Assembly (NCBI GenBank): GCA_018401235.1
Contig: JAGYLC010000006.1
Span: 1-46,322, forward strand
Length of the DNA: 46,322 nt
Source of the DNA: Kiritimatiellia bacterium
GTDB lineage: Bacteria > Verrucomicrobiota > Kiritimatiellia > SS1-B-03-39 > UBA6053
Direction: 5' to 3'
The notes under the pieces: generated by a model
The model's input: only the letters and a program-made list of their open reading frames with translations
Databases searched by the model: none
Told to the model about the DNA's origin: nothing
Shown: one piece after another, positions 27,824-35,497 of the stretch
Position numbering within the stretch: position 1 is the stretch's first letter
How the letters are laid out: every line of letters starts with the position of its first letter
Program-made: the position numbers and the translations under genes

Positions 27824-27932
27824 AACCAACGGATAGCTGCGCCGGACAACGGGTAAAGAGGGGTAAAAATCTGTAGATGCTGATGTATTTCCTGCAGAAA
27901 CATCCGTTGTCCGGCAAAGCCATCCGTTGGTT
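27824..27932. repeat. Inverted pair of a dispersed 27-bp repeat
   Basis: Two copies of a repeat built on GTTGTCCGGCGCAGCTATCC face each other: 27826-27852 on the minus strand and 27904-27930 on the plus strand, separated by about 51 bases. The second differs from the first by 4 bases in a 6-base central block (AAAGCC for GCAGCT). Two more copies, in tandem, lie at 33344-33368 and 33388-33413. The pair could form a cruciform or a transcript hairpin. Confidence 0.8.
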
Positions 27933-28075
27933 GTACAATCCGCGGCAGGGAATTGCCGTTCGCATGGCCGGGACGCGGGGGATTGCAATTTGCATGATGG
28001 TCGATCCCTTGGCGGAAAACGGAATTGCGCATTGACCCGGGCCCCACTTTTCATTAGTCAGTTCCTTTCACACAG

Positions 28076-28104
28076 AGGCCGGTCGAACAGATTGCCGGCC
28101 TTTT
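28076..28104 (+). terminator. Terminator-like hairpin in the purA leader
   Basis: GGCCGG (28077-28082) pairs with CCGGCC (28095-28100) around a 12-base loop, followed by TTTT. It lies 34 bases upstream of the purA ATG and downstream of a possible TTGACC -35 at 28031-28036. It may end upstream transcription or attenuate purA. No recognised riboswitch aptamer precedes it. Confidence 0.45.
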
Positions 28105-28138
28105 CACTTTCATTCGTAGAAATAAGGTAAAAGAATCG

Positions 28139-29437
28139 ATGGCAACCAGAGTCTTGATTGGCGGACAGTGGGGCGATGAGGGAAAAGGTAAAATTGTGGA
28201 TGTTCTTACCGAGAAAGCGGAGTGGATTGCCCGCTTTCAGGGGGGGAACAATGCCGGGCACACGGTAAAGGTCGGCGACCGCAAATACGTGTTACACTTA
28301 ATCCCCAGCGGGATTCTGCGGGAGGGGAAGACCTGCATTCTGGGAAATGGCTGTGTGATCGACCCGGCCGGGTTCCTGACGGAACTTGCGGAAGTGCATG
28401 CGGGCGGAATCGATACCGAGGGGCGTTTGTGGATTTCAGATCGGGCGCAATTGGCTTTGCCCTATCACAAGGCGATGGACGGTGCGCGGGAAAGCCGTCA
28501 TCAGGAGGCGGGAGTCAAAATAGGTACCACCAAGCGGGGGATCGGGCCGGCCTATGTGGACAAAATGCAACGAACCGGTCTCAGGGCGGGGGATGTCTTG
28601 GTTGCGGGTTTTGCGGAAAAGCTTCGGAAAAACGTACAGGACCACAACCAGTTATTGAAGATTCATGGAGTAGACGAACTGGATGAGGAGGCGGTCCTGG
28701 AAGAGGTGCTGGCCGCAACCGAACGAATGAAACCCATGATTGTGGATACCACCGTGATGCTGAATCGGGCGGTGGCGAACGGGGAATCGGTACTGTTCGA
28801 GGGTGCGCAGGGGACCATGCTGGATATCGATCACGGAAGTTATCCCTTTGTGACCTCCAGCAATACCACCTCCGGCGGTGCAGCCAGCGGAACCGGGGTG
28901 CCGCCAAATCGGATTGAGGATGTGATCGGCGTGGTCAAAGCCTACACCACTCGGGTGGGGGAAGGCCCCTTTCCGACGGAATTATTTGATGCGCAGGGGG
29001 ATGAAATAGCCAAAGTGGGCGACGAATTCGGTGCCACCACCGGGCGGGCCCGTCGCTGCGGCTGGTTTGACGCGGTGGTCGCCCGCTATGCGGTGATGGT
29101 GAATGGGGTTAACTGGTGGGCCATCACCAAACTGGATGTGCTGGACGGGTTCGAAACCCTCAAAATCTGCGTGGCCTATGACGTGAATGGAGAGCGGATC
29201 GAGCATCTGCCCGGTCAGATTGAAACTTTCGCGGCCTGCACTCCCGTCTATGAAGAGATGCCGGGGTGGAAGTGCCCCACCACCCAGGCCCGGACCTGGG
29301 AAGATCTTCCTGAAAACTGCAGGAAGTATATTCAGCGTCTGGAGGAATTGACCGGCGCCCCCGCAGGATTTGTGTCGGTGGGTCCCAAACGTGACGAAAC
29401 TATCATTACCCCCTCCGCCCCGGCGGATATTCGGTAG
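28139..29437 (+). CDS. purA: Adenylosuccinate synthetase
   Basis: Converts IMP and aspartate to adenylosuccinate with GTP, the first committed step to AMP. The 432-residue protein has the GTP/IMP motif GGQWGDEGKGKIVD at the start, the catalytic histidine in GGNNAGHTV, GTTKRGIGPAY, and SNTTSGGAASGTGVPP later, and the late signature TGRARRCGWFDAV. It is complete. It is followed 11 bases later by uppS, so purA may head an operon with uppS-cdsA-mazG, although the functions are unrelated. Confidence 0.97.
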   Translation: MATRVLIGGQWGDEGKGKIVDVLTEKAEWIARFQGGNNAGHTVKVGDRKYVLHLIPSGILREGKTCILGNGCVIDPAGFLTELAEVHAGGIDTEGRLWISDRAQLALPYHKAMDGARESRHQEAGVKIGTTKRGIGPAYVDKMQRTGLRAGDVLVAGFAEKLRKNVQDHNQLLKIHGVDELDEEAVLEEVLAATERMKPMIVDTTVMLNRAVANGESVLFEGAQGTMLDIDHGSYPFVTSSNTTSGGAASGTGVPPNRIEDVIGVVKAYTTRVGEGPFPTELFDAQGDEIAKVGDEFGATTGRARRCGWFDAVVARYAVMVNGVNWWAITKLDVLDGFETLKICVAYDVNGERIEHLPGQIETFAACTPVYEEMPGWKCPTTQARTWEDLPENCRKYIQRLEELTGAPAGFVSVGPKRDETIITPSAPADIR

Positions 29438-29448
29438 GGACGACCCTT

Positions 29449-30171
29449 ATGCCCGAAGCTGCTTCATCAATCCCCCGGCACGTGGCCGTGATCATGGATG
29501 GAAATGGTCGCTGGGCCGGTCATCGGGGATTGCCCCGTCTGAAGGGGCATGAGGCGGGTGCCGAATCGGTGCAGGCGGTGATGAAGGCTTCCCGGGATGC
29601 CGGCGTGGAAATTGTGACCCTGTATGCCTTCAGCGTGGAAAATTGGAAGCGGCCCGAGGATGAAGTCAGCGGCCTGATGAGTCTGTTGCCGCGCATGTTG
29701 ACCAAGCACGAGAATTTGCTGCACGAAAACGACACCCGCTTGCGGGCGATCGGACGCCTGGATCAACTGCCGTCGAAAACGCTGAAGGAACTCCACCGAG
29801 TGATGGCGGCGACCGCGCACCATACCAAACGTCAGGTGGTGCTGGCCCTGAACTACGGGGGACGGGCGGAGTTGACGGATGCGGTGCGTAAAATCGCGAC
29901 GAAGGTTCAAAAGGAGGAGTTGGAGCCGGAAGCGATCACAGACGAGGTGGTTTCCGCCCATTTGTATGCTCCGGACCTGCCGGATCCGGATTTGATGATT
30001 CGGACCAGTGGTGAAAACCGCCTGAGTAATTTTCTGCTGTGGCAGCTCTCCTATGCCGAATTTTATTTTGCGCCCGAGTTGTGGCCGGATTTTCGGGAAG
30101 AGGCGTTTAACCAGGCGTTGGACGTGTACGCACAGCGAAAACGGCGATTCGGCGGGGTGGAGTCATGCTGA
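29449..30171 (+). CDS. uppS: Isoprenyl transferase (undecaprenyl diphosphate synthase)
   Basis: Makes undecaprenyl diphosphate, the lipid carrier for peptidoglycan and other envelope glycans, by condensing isopentenyl units with farnesyl diphosphate. The 240 residues have HVAVIMDGNGRWAGHRG near the start (catalytic Asp, diphosphate-binding site), TLYAFSVENWKRP, and the C-terminal PDPDLMIRTSGENRLSNFLLWQ signature. It overlaps cdsA by 7 bases. The uppS-cdsA order is common across bacteria. Confidence 0.96.
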   Translation: MPEAASSIPRHVAVIMDGNGRWAGHRGLPRLKGHEAGAESVQAVMKASRDAGVEIVTLYAFSVENWKRPEDEVSGLMSLLPRMLTKHENLLHENDTRLRAIGRLDQLPSKTLKELHRVMAATAHHTKRQVVLALNYGGRAELTDAVRKIATKVQKEELEPEAITDEVVSAHLYAPDLPDPDLMIRTSGENRLSNFLLWQLSYAEFYFAPELWPDFREEAFNQALDVYAQRKRRFGGVESC

Positions 30172-31016
30172 AATATCGGGTGCTCACCGGCGGATTATTC
30201 TTGGGTCTGGTGGCAGCGCTCTATGTGTGGGCCCCCACTTGGGGATTGGGGATGGTGATCCTTGTGCTTACCACTCTGGCAGTGCTGGAGATAATTCCGT
30301 TGGTCACCAAAGCCGGGTTTCCGGCCCTTAAATGGACCTCGCTGGTCGTATCCCTGTTGTGGATGCTGGGAGTATGGGGGGAGTTTTCCATCGATAACGG
30401 TTCCCGTGAACTTCGCTGGATGATGCCGGCGATTTCGGCCTGGGTCGTATTTTTGGGGTGCCTGTTCCGATCGGATCAGAGCAATAGCCTGGAAAAGCTC
30501 GCGGGGTCCTTTTTCGCCATTGCCTATGTAGCGGGTCTGATGCAGTTTCTGTTGTTGATTCTGTTTTTGGGCGGCAACGGGCACGGGGACGGGCGAAGCT
30601 TGCTCCTGTATGGGATTCTGGTGGTGAAATCCACCGATATGGGCGCCTATTTCATCGGCAGCGCGTTTGGACGGCATAAGCTGATTCCGGAGATCAGCCC
30701 GGCTAAATCCTGGGAGGGAGTTGTGGGTGGCGTGGCGGTGGCGATGGCCGTCAGTTCGTTGCTGCTGTGGTTGTTTGGATATTCGATCAGCGGTACCGCC
30801 TTTACGTGGCGGGACGGGCTGATTCTGGGAGCGGGTCTGGCGGTTTTCGGGGTGTTGGGCGATTTGGTGGAGTCGATGTTGAAGCGCTCGGCGCAGGTAA
30901 AGGACAGCGGCGGTTGGCTGAAGGGCATGGGCGGGATGCTGGATGTACTGGACAGTCTGATTTTCGCGCTGCCCTTGTTGTACCTCTATGTGGCATGGGG
31001 ATGGAGCGGGGTATGA
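30165..31016 (+). CDS. cdsA: Phosphatidate cytidylyltransferase
   Basis: Makes CDP-diacylglycerol from phosphatidate and CTP for phospholipid synthesis. The 283-residue polytopic membrane protein carries the family signature: SPAKSWEGVVGG followed by GDLVESMLKRSAQVKD and the LPGMGGMLDxxDS-like end (GMGGMLDVLDSLIFALP). About seven hydrophobic segments are visible. Start ATG overlaps the uppS stop region. The stop overlaps mazG's ATG as ATGA. It sits in the conserved uppS-cdsA pair. Confidence 0.93.
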   Translation: MLKYRVLTGGLFLGLVAALYVWAPTWGLGMVILVLTTLAVLEIIPLVTKAGFPALKWTSLVVSLLWMLGVWGEFSIDNGSRELRWMMPAISAWVVFLGCLFRSDQSNSLEKLAGSFFAIAYVAGLMQFLLLILFLGGNGHGDGRSLLLYGILVVKSTDMGAYFIGSAFGRHKLIPEISPAKSWEGVVGGVAVAMAVSSLLLWLFGYSISGTAFTWRDGLILGAGLAVFGVLGDLVESMLKRSAQVKDSGGWLKGMGGMLDVLDSLIFALPLLYLYVAWGWSGV

Positions 31017-31801
31017 GTGAGATAAGCCGCCTTTTGGAGATCATGCGCACGCTCCGTTCGGAGGAGGGTTGTCCCTGGGATCGGGAGCAGAGCTTGGAAA
31101 GTTTGCGGCCGTATGCGGTGGAGGAAGTGTATGAGGTGATAGACGCGATTGATAGGGAGGATGTTGAGGATCACTGTGAGGAATTGGGGGATTTGCTGTT
31201 GCAGGTGGTGTTCCAAGCGCAACTCCGCGACGAGGAGGGGGCGTTTGGATTCGAGGAAGTGGCAAAGTCGATTTGTGACAAGCTGGTGCGTCGACACCCG
31301 CACGTGTTCGGGGACGTGGAGGTGGCGGGATCGGACGAGGTGCTGGTCAACTGGAACGCGATCAAAGAGACAGAAAAAGCCCATCGGCAAGCAGCCGAGT
31401 CCCTGCTGGATTCGGTTCCTGCATCGTTTCCGGCGTTGCTGAAAGCGCACGAGCTTCAGAAAAAAGCCGCGAAAGTCGGATTTGACTGGCCGGAGGTGGT
31501 CATGGTGCTGGACAAGGTGGAGGAGGAGGTCCGGGAACTGCGGGAGGCGATATCCCGGGAGGATACGCCCCACGCGGTCGAAGAACTGGGGGATGTGCTT
31601 TTCGCGTTGGCGAACGTGGGACGTCACCTCGGCTGCACCGCCGAACAGGCCTTGCAGGACGGAAACCAAAAATTCATGCGGCGGTTTAAAGGGGTGGAAA
31701 AAAGGGTAGCGGACTCGGGCAAAGCTTTTGTGGATCATACCCTCGCTGAGTTGGATGCGATGTGGGATGAGGTAAAGGGTGAGGAGCGGTCAGAGGGGTA
31801 G
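31013..31801 (+). CDS. mazG: Nucleoside triphosphate pyrophosphohydrolase
   Basis: Cleaves NTPs to NMP and pyrophosphate to limit damaged or stringent nucleotides. The 262 residues contain two MazG helical domains, each with an EExxE type metal motif: CPWDREQSLESLRPYAVEEV with EELGDLLLQVVFQAQL in the first, and VEEEVRELREAI with VEELGDVLFALANVGRHL in the second. The linker NWNAIKETEKAHR is typical of full-length MazG. The frame opens far upstream, but the ATG at 31013 overlaps the cdsA stop (ATGA) and matches the family start. The last codons (ERSEG) lie in a TCAGAGG-type repeat. Confidence 0.93.
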   Translation: MSEISRLLEIMRTLRSEEGCPWDREQSLESLRPYAVEEVYEVIDAIDREDVEDHCEELGDLLLQVVFQAQLRDEEGAFGFEEVAKSICDKLVRRHPHVFGDVEVAGSDEVLVNWNAIKETEKAHRQAAESLLDSVPASFPALLKAHELQKKAAKVGFDWPEVVMVLDKVEEEVRELREAISREDTPHAVEELGDVLFALANVGRHLGCTAEQALQDGNQKFMRRFKGVEKRVADSGKAFVDHTLAELDAMWDEVKGEERSEG

Positions 31802-31946
31802 AGGTGAGAGGGTAGGAGCAATAGGTGTCATTTTTCGGGTTTTGGTTTCGGAGAGTGGACCGTTGCCATCGTACGCGGTGTACCGCGATACGACGGCATC
31901 CTCCTTCGCTCTCCGAGCTACGGCGGACACTGATGGTTTTTTCGGG
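31802..31946. other. Short non-coding stretch with repeat-like sequence
   Basis: It holds GC-rich repeat-like sequence: CCTTCGCTCTCCGAGCTACG (part of 31901-31928) is similar in its core to the dispersed repeat at 33344, and the left end carries the TCAGAGG-type sequence overlapping mazG. No gene. Confidence 0.4.
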
Positions 31947-32069
31947 TTATCCCAGCAGCAACCGCATGGTTTCGATGAAGCTCATTCCCCGGATTTTGAC
32001 GAAAAAGTCTACGGCATTGCCCGACTCGCCGGTGTCGGTGCGGATCCAGTAGTTCTCTTTACGATGACG
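31947..32069 (-). pseudogene. Fragment of a CHC2 zinc-finger primase-like protein
   Basis: On the minus strand the reading frame gives ENYWIRTDTGESGNAVDFFV, then KIRGMSFIETMRLLLG and a stop. The pattern (aromatic, short Gly-Glu-Ser-Gly turn, AVDFF, MSF...E) resembles the CHC2 zinc-finger segment of DNA primases from mobile elements, but one or more of the zinc cysteines are absent and there is no start. It probably belonged to the same decayed element as the ATPase and transposase fragments immediately upstream. Assignment is by residue pattern only. Confidence 0.45.
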
Positions 32070-32215
32070 TTGCCGGGTTCGCCCATGAGCAGGCAGAGCC
32101 CTCCTGTCGGGCATGGACACAGAGCACGTCGAAAAACGGTCTGCTGGTGGGGAGGAGTTCGTGTGGCGGAGGGGTCGAAGGGGTTGGCGCTGAGGCCGAA
32201 GTGTGAACGGATCAT
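32009..32215 (-). pseudogene. Fragment of an ExeA/TniB-like AAA ATPase
   Basis: MIRSHFGLSANPFDPS is the typical start of ExeA-like ATPases linked to Mu-type transposases. PHQQTVF and GLCLLMGEPG follow, the latter the beginning of a Walker A motif that breaks after GEPG instead of continuing GKS/T. Two compensating frame slips can be traced between them (FDVLCVHARQ is readable in the second frame). Its start overlaps the transposase stop by four bases. The ATPase cannot be functional. Confidence 0.6.
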
Positions 32216-32216
32216 A

Positions 32217-32252
32217 AGAGGATAAGGGATAAGGGATAATGGATAATGGATG
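32217..32252. repeat. Short tandem repeat (GGATAAG/GGATAAT units)
   Basis: AGGATAAGGGATAAGGGATA and the following GGATAATGGATAATGGATGG form five near-identical 7-base units. They lie inside the junk tail of the transposase remnant and next to a purine-rich GAGAGAGGTCAGAGG tract. Confidence 0.8.
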
Positions 32253-32291
32253 GAGAGAGGTCAGAGGTTGAGACGTTGGATTGGAGTAGGC

Positions 32292-32325
32292 TGCCTGACC
32301 TCTCCCCTCTGAACTCTGACCTCTT
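32292..32325. repeat. Copy of a CTGACCTCTC-type dispersed repeat
   Basis: CTGACCTCTCCCCTCTGAAC, followed by CTGACCTCTTC, resembles CTCTGACCTCTCCTCTCTGA near the window start (33-60) and the inverse complement of the 31785-31815 stretch. These are short pyrimidine-rich repeats spread over intergenic DNA, with no coding role seen. Confidence 0.5.
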
Positions 32326-33147
32326 CAAACGGTCGTTTGCCTGGAAGTCCAGGAGGGTGGCTTCACCGAGGCGTTCGCCTTTGTAGTAGACGAGGATGCG
32401 GTCGGACTGACCGCGTCGGTAGCGCACCTGGATCTTGCGTGCGGAGAGGTCGCGGGGGGCTTCGTAGCGTTTGCCGCCGACCTGAAAGGTGTTGTCCTTG
32501 CGCACGGAACGCTCCTCTTCGAAGAAGAACAACTCGTCGTTGGCCTCCATGGGATCGAGGAAGCGCAGTCTCCGGCTGTCCATGGCAAAGCGGTCGATGG
32601 GCTTCATGCCCAGGGTGCCGTGGATAGAGGTGTGGTACTCGTTCTCCACCCAGTCGCGGAACTGTCGATTGAGGATCTCCAGACTGGAGAGATCCAGCTG
32701 GCGAATGAGGAAGCGGTCGCGCACACCCCGGAAAAAGCGTTCGATCTTGCCCTTGGCAGCTCCATCGCGGACGGGTGTGTGACAGAGCAGGGTTCCGACC
32801 CTGGAGCAGATTTGGTTGATCTCCGCGCAGGTGTAGATGGCCCCGTTGTCCACGTAAAGGGTCTCGGGCACCCCGCGTTCAATGCAGCGGCGATAGAGGG
32901 CCATTTTGGTGTAGCGGCCGTTACGGAACTCGGGAAGCACGGTTTCGATGGCCTCGCGGATGTCCTCGGGGGCGACCTTGCGGGTACGGCCTTTATCGGC
33001 GCGGGGACGGGAACGCAGAGCTTCGACCCCGAGTTGCTTGTAGAGGGAATACCAGGTCTGGATGGTGCGCCAGGTGAAGACATGGGGCACCCCGTCCTCA
33101 TCGTCGAAGATGCTGCATGGGTCTCCTCGGAACGACTGCTCGAAATG

Positions 33148-33487
33148 CTATAGTATTCCGGGGATTCTTCTTAAATTAGTAGGTATTTTAATGATCGCAT
33201 TGGAATGGAATCTTCAGCCGTATTTCATTTCCACTCAACGTAAGCCAATCAGAAACCCCTGCCGCACAGAAGCTAACAAGATCGTGCAAACGAAAAATGA
33301 AATAGTCCATTCATTTATCTAAGCGGAAGGGGTAGTATAATTTGTTGTCCGGCGCAGCTATCCGTTGGTATCCCCCCTCTCATCCATCCGTTGTCCGGCG
33401 CAGCTATCCGTTGCTTTATCACTTTTATTCGGAAATTTCTTCCCACCGGGCGTTTCCGACCTTACTATTGGGATAGTGTGAATATTT
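33148..33487. other. Intergenic region with two tandem repeat copies
   Basis: Between the transposase remnant and the cNMP-binding protein gene lie 340 bases without a gene. It contains the tandem repeat copies at 33344-33368 and 33388-33413, an AT-rich stretch at 33165-33200 and no convincing promoter or terminator. Confidence 0.5.
33344..33413 (+). repeat. Two tandem copies of the GTTGTCCGGCGCAGCTATCC repeat
   Basis: Copy one is at 33344-33368 and copy two at 33388-33413, both on the plus strand and identical over the 20-base core GTTGTCCGGCGCAGCTATCC followed by GTTG. They match the inverted pair at 27824-27932. A related core with CGCCGTAGCTC-like sequence lies at 31901-31928. Confidence 0.85.
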
Positions 33488-33958
33488 ATGAATGAAAATG
33501 TACAATTTTTAAAAGAACATCCGGTGTTTCAGCGTTTGAGCGAAGTCTACCTGCACCAATTGGCCGAACACATGAAAGTGGCCAATCTGGATGCGGGGAG
33601 CATCTTGTTTGAAGAAGGGGAATCGGCAGAGCTTTTCTACATCGTAATGGAAGGCACCGTGGATCTGTATGCCCGCATTAGCGAAGACGAAGAGGAATGG
33701 GTGCAACTGATTGACGTGGGCGAGGTGATCGGCTGGTCGTGGCTGGTTCCTCCCTACCGATGGGCCTTCAGCGCGAAATCGCGGGAGGGCGCCATGTTGA
33801 TGCAGTTCGACGCCAAAGCGATACGCGATCTGTGCGACCGCGATCCGGCGTTCGGCTACGGCACTATGAAGCAAATCTGTTCGTTGATGTTGGGTCGTTT
33901 GCACACAATCCGTGCCCAGATGGGCGCCCGCATTCACGAACTGCAAAAAGGTTCATGA
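33488..33958 (+). CDS. Cyclic-nucleotide-binding domain protein without DNA-binding domain
   Basis: A 156-residue protein consisting of one cNMP-binding (CRP/FNR-like) beta-barrel domain. Conserved elements are LDAGSILFEEGESAELFYIVMEG (about 35-57; the glycine-rich LxxGExxFYIVxxGxV pattern), then GEVIGWSWLVPPYRWAFSAKSREGA, where canonical cAMP sites have a GExxA/RT motif that is here altered. A short helical tail (RLHTIRAQMGARIHELQKG) follows instead of a helix-turn-helix. It may respond to another ligand or only to redox or protein partners. It stands alone between repeat regions. Confidence 0.8.
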   Translation: MNENVQFLKEHPVFQRLSEVYLHQLAEHMKVANLDAGSILFEEGESAELFYIVMEGTVDLYARISEDEEEWVQLIDVGEVIGWSWLVPPYRWAFSAKSREGAMLMQFDAKAIRDLCDRDPAFGYGTMKQICSLMLGRLHTIRAQMGARIHELQKGS

Positions 33959-33969
33959 CGTCCGGGGAT

Positions 33970-33995
33970 GCTCCCGGTTTCCGGGAGCCTTGTAT
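33970..33995 (+). terminator. Hairpin downstream of the cNMP-binding protein gene
   Basis: GCTCCCGG pairs perfectly with CCGGGAGC around a TTT loop, followed by the T-rich but broken tail CTTGTATCT. It lies 12 bases after the stop codon and could act as a terminator. Confidence 0.45.
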
Positions 33996-34319
33996 CTCCG
34001 ACCAAGATCCGAGTTTGCAAGTTGATCACATACACACATGTGAATCGTCGATACCTTCTTTTCACCAAATGACCTCCTTCAAATACGAACAGCTCGGGGT
34101 TCAGTAGCCACTGCAAGGTCATCCCGAGGCACCCTGCGGGATGTCGCTTTGAACCGGCAGGTCCTGAGTGAAGAAGGCGTTTTTGGCGCAAATCCGACCG
34201 GTTAAAGTGCCCCGTGCCCCGTGAGAAGCACAAAAACACACAAAGATGCTCGGGCTATGAAACAGGGAACCGCAAAAAGCAGACATTACAAAACTCACCT
34301 AAAGTTCTTGCTGAAAAGC

Positions 34320-34574
34320 AATTAAACCACGGAGGGCACGGAGGGCACGGAGATTCACGGAGGCTCATGCAGCGGGCAGGGATCGGCCGGAGCCCCTTAA
34401 GTCACCCCGTTTTCGGCCGACTCCCTGCGGTGGCCGTTTTTTTCATCAATGATCTATTAGCGAATGTTTCCGGAGGGAGATGCCGCTAAATGGGGTCTTC
34501 CGGGTCTCGCGGCATTCCCTCCCCGGTCGACAAGCCTTCGTGACCCTCCGTGCTCTTCGTGGTTCATTTAATCA
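34320..34574. repeat. CACGGAGGG-bounded inverted-repeat element
   Basis: The left arm begins ATTAAACCACGGAGGGCACG (34321) with a repeated GGAGGGCACGGAGG block. The right arm, CCCTCCGTGCTCTTCGTGGT ending near 34564, is its approximate reverse complement (about 34540-34574). A second, inner pair (CCGGAGGGAGATGCCGC at 34470-34486 and GCGGCATTCCCTCCCCGG at 34509-34526) makes a second stem. No ORF is inside. It resembles non-autonomous intergenic elements such as MITEs, although no transposase is linked. Confidence 0.6.
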
Positions 34575-34681
34575 ACTGACTCTAAATCCGTTCTCTCCTT
34601 TCACGTTTGATACTGGACCCGACGCGAGGAGTGGAGTAGTGTGTAACCCACACATTCACCATTCGATTTGAAGGAACGCTC

Positions 34682-35497
34682 ATGAGATCACGCGACGGTA
34701 AAAAAGAATTCTATTTTCAATTGGCAGCTTTGGCGGTCATTTTGGTGGTGGTACACAGCCTGTTTGTGTTGATGATTCGTCCCCGCGCGGATCGGTGGAA
34801 CGAGGTCCGGGCCGAGCAGGTGGAGGCCGGGGAGGAGGGGGAGTCCACCCCGCCGTTGTCGGTGATTCTTAAAGATTACGAGCAGGAGGCCTGCACGATC
34901 CTGTTTTTCTGGGCACTGGCGATTATGGGCTTTAAGGCGCGTCAATTAAATGCGGATATGTCGCTGATGGATCGGGATTTTGTGCAGGTGGAGGAGGGGA
35001 AACGAATACTGCCCCAGGATGCGCGGGAATTGAGTCGGCGTTTGCAGGCTTTGCCGGATACCCAGCGTCGGGCGCTGCTTCCGCGGGCCTTGCTGGCGGC
35101 CTTGCACCGCTTTGAATCCACCCGGAATGTGCAGGATGTGTCGGAAACCGTTAGTCAGCTTTGTTTGTCCGAGGGGGATCGTCAGGAATCCGAACTGAGC
35201 ATGATCCGCTACATTGCCTGGGCCATCCCCAGCATCGGATTCATCGGCACCGTGCGCGGGATCGGCCTGGCTCTTTCCAATGCGCAATCCGCAGTGGAGG
35301 GGGATATCGGCCCGGTGACCCTGAATTTGGGCACCGCCTTCAATTCGACGTTGATTGCGCTCTGTCTCAGTATTTTCCTTATGTTCGCGGTGCATCAACT
35401 GCAATTGCAGCAGGAACGCTATGTGTTGGATGTGCAGGATGAGGCGGAACGGAAATTGATTCGACAACTGCACGTGACCCGGGAGCCGCAGGCATGA
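34682..35497 (+). CDS. MotA/TolQ/ExbB-like proton channel protein
   Basis: A 271-residue inner-membrane protein. Hydrophobic segments lie at about 11-31, 69-85, 175-198 and 214-238. The third and fourth pair contains GFIGTVRGIGLALSNA and GTAFNSTLIALCLSIFLM, the hallmark of MotA/TolQ/ExbB channel subunits that pass ions to power a partner. The long cytoplasmic loop (about 86-174) is helical. It starts a transcription unit after AAGGA upstream of the ATG and is followed at once, with an ATGA overlap, by the 304-residue protein. Specific partner subunits could be the VWA proteins downstream, whose N-terminal helices look like ExbD/MotB. Confidence 0.85.
   Translation: MRSRDGKKEFYFQLAALAVILVVVHSLFVLMIRPRADRWNEVRAEQVEAGEEGESTPPLSVILKDYEQEACTILFFWALAIMGFKARQLNADMSLMDRDFVQVEEGKRILPQDARELSRRLQALPDTQRRALLPRALLAALHRFESTRNVQDVSETVSQLCLSEGDRQESELSMIRYIAWAIPSIGFIGTVRGIGLALSNAQSAVEGDIGPVTLNLGTAFNSTLIALCLSIFLMFAVHQLQLQQERYVLDVQDEAERKLIRQLHVTREPQA

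Larger units (their letters stand above)
27361..28138. other. Non-coding, repeat-bearing intergenic region
   Basis: This 778-base gap holds no convincing gene; frames of 60-109 codons are GC-rich and have no family features. It contains a possible 7-bp hairpin AGATAGG/CCTATCT near 27700-27730, a large inverted repeat (27824-27932) and a terminator-like hairpin before purA (28076-28104). Confidence 0.6.
32212..33147 (-). pseudogene. Mu-like DDE transposase with internal deletion
   Basis: The frame opens after a TAG at 33148 with no convincing start (the first possible is GTG at 33090) and encodes a helix-turn-helix-like N-terminus (FTWRTIQTWYSLYKQLGVEA, RADKGRTRKV), then jumps at about residue 75 from RRCIERGVP to ETLYVDNGAIYTCAEINQ. 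The rve catalytic core therefore keeps the second Asp (YVDNG) and the Glu segment (GKIERFFRGVRDRF) but lacks the stretch bearing the first Asp. The C-terminal beta-barrel-like region (FQVGGKRYEAPRDLSARKI) is present, but the tail after LLDFQANDRLKR is made of junk repeat sequence. It is inactive; family relatives are Mu MuA/Tn552-like integrase transposases. Confidence 0.7.
33959..34681. other. Non-coding region with an inverted-repeat element
   Basis: About 720 bases without a convincing gene. Contents are a GC-rich hairpin just after the cNMP-protein gene, a repeat element bounded by CACGGAGGG arms (34320-34574), and an AT-rich stretch before the next operon. No tRNA or recognisable RNA gene was seen. 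Confidence 0.55.

Noticed and set aside
31779-32225. 148-codon plus-strand frame in the accessory region
   Set aside because: It runs antisense to the ATPase and primase remnants and across repeats; no motif is recognised.
27824-33413. CRISPR array
   Set aside because: The repeat copies are too few, irregularly spaced and in mixed orientation, with no cas genes or unique spacers.
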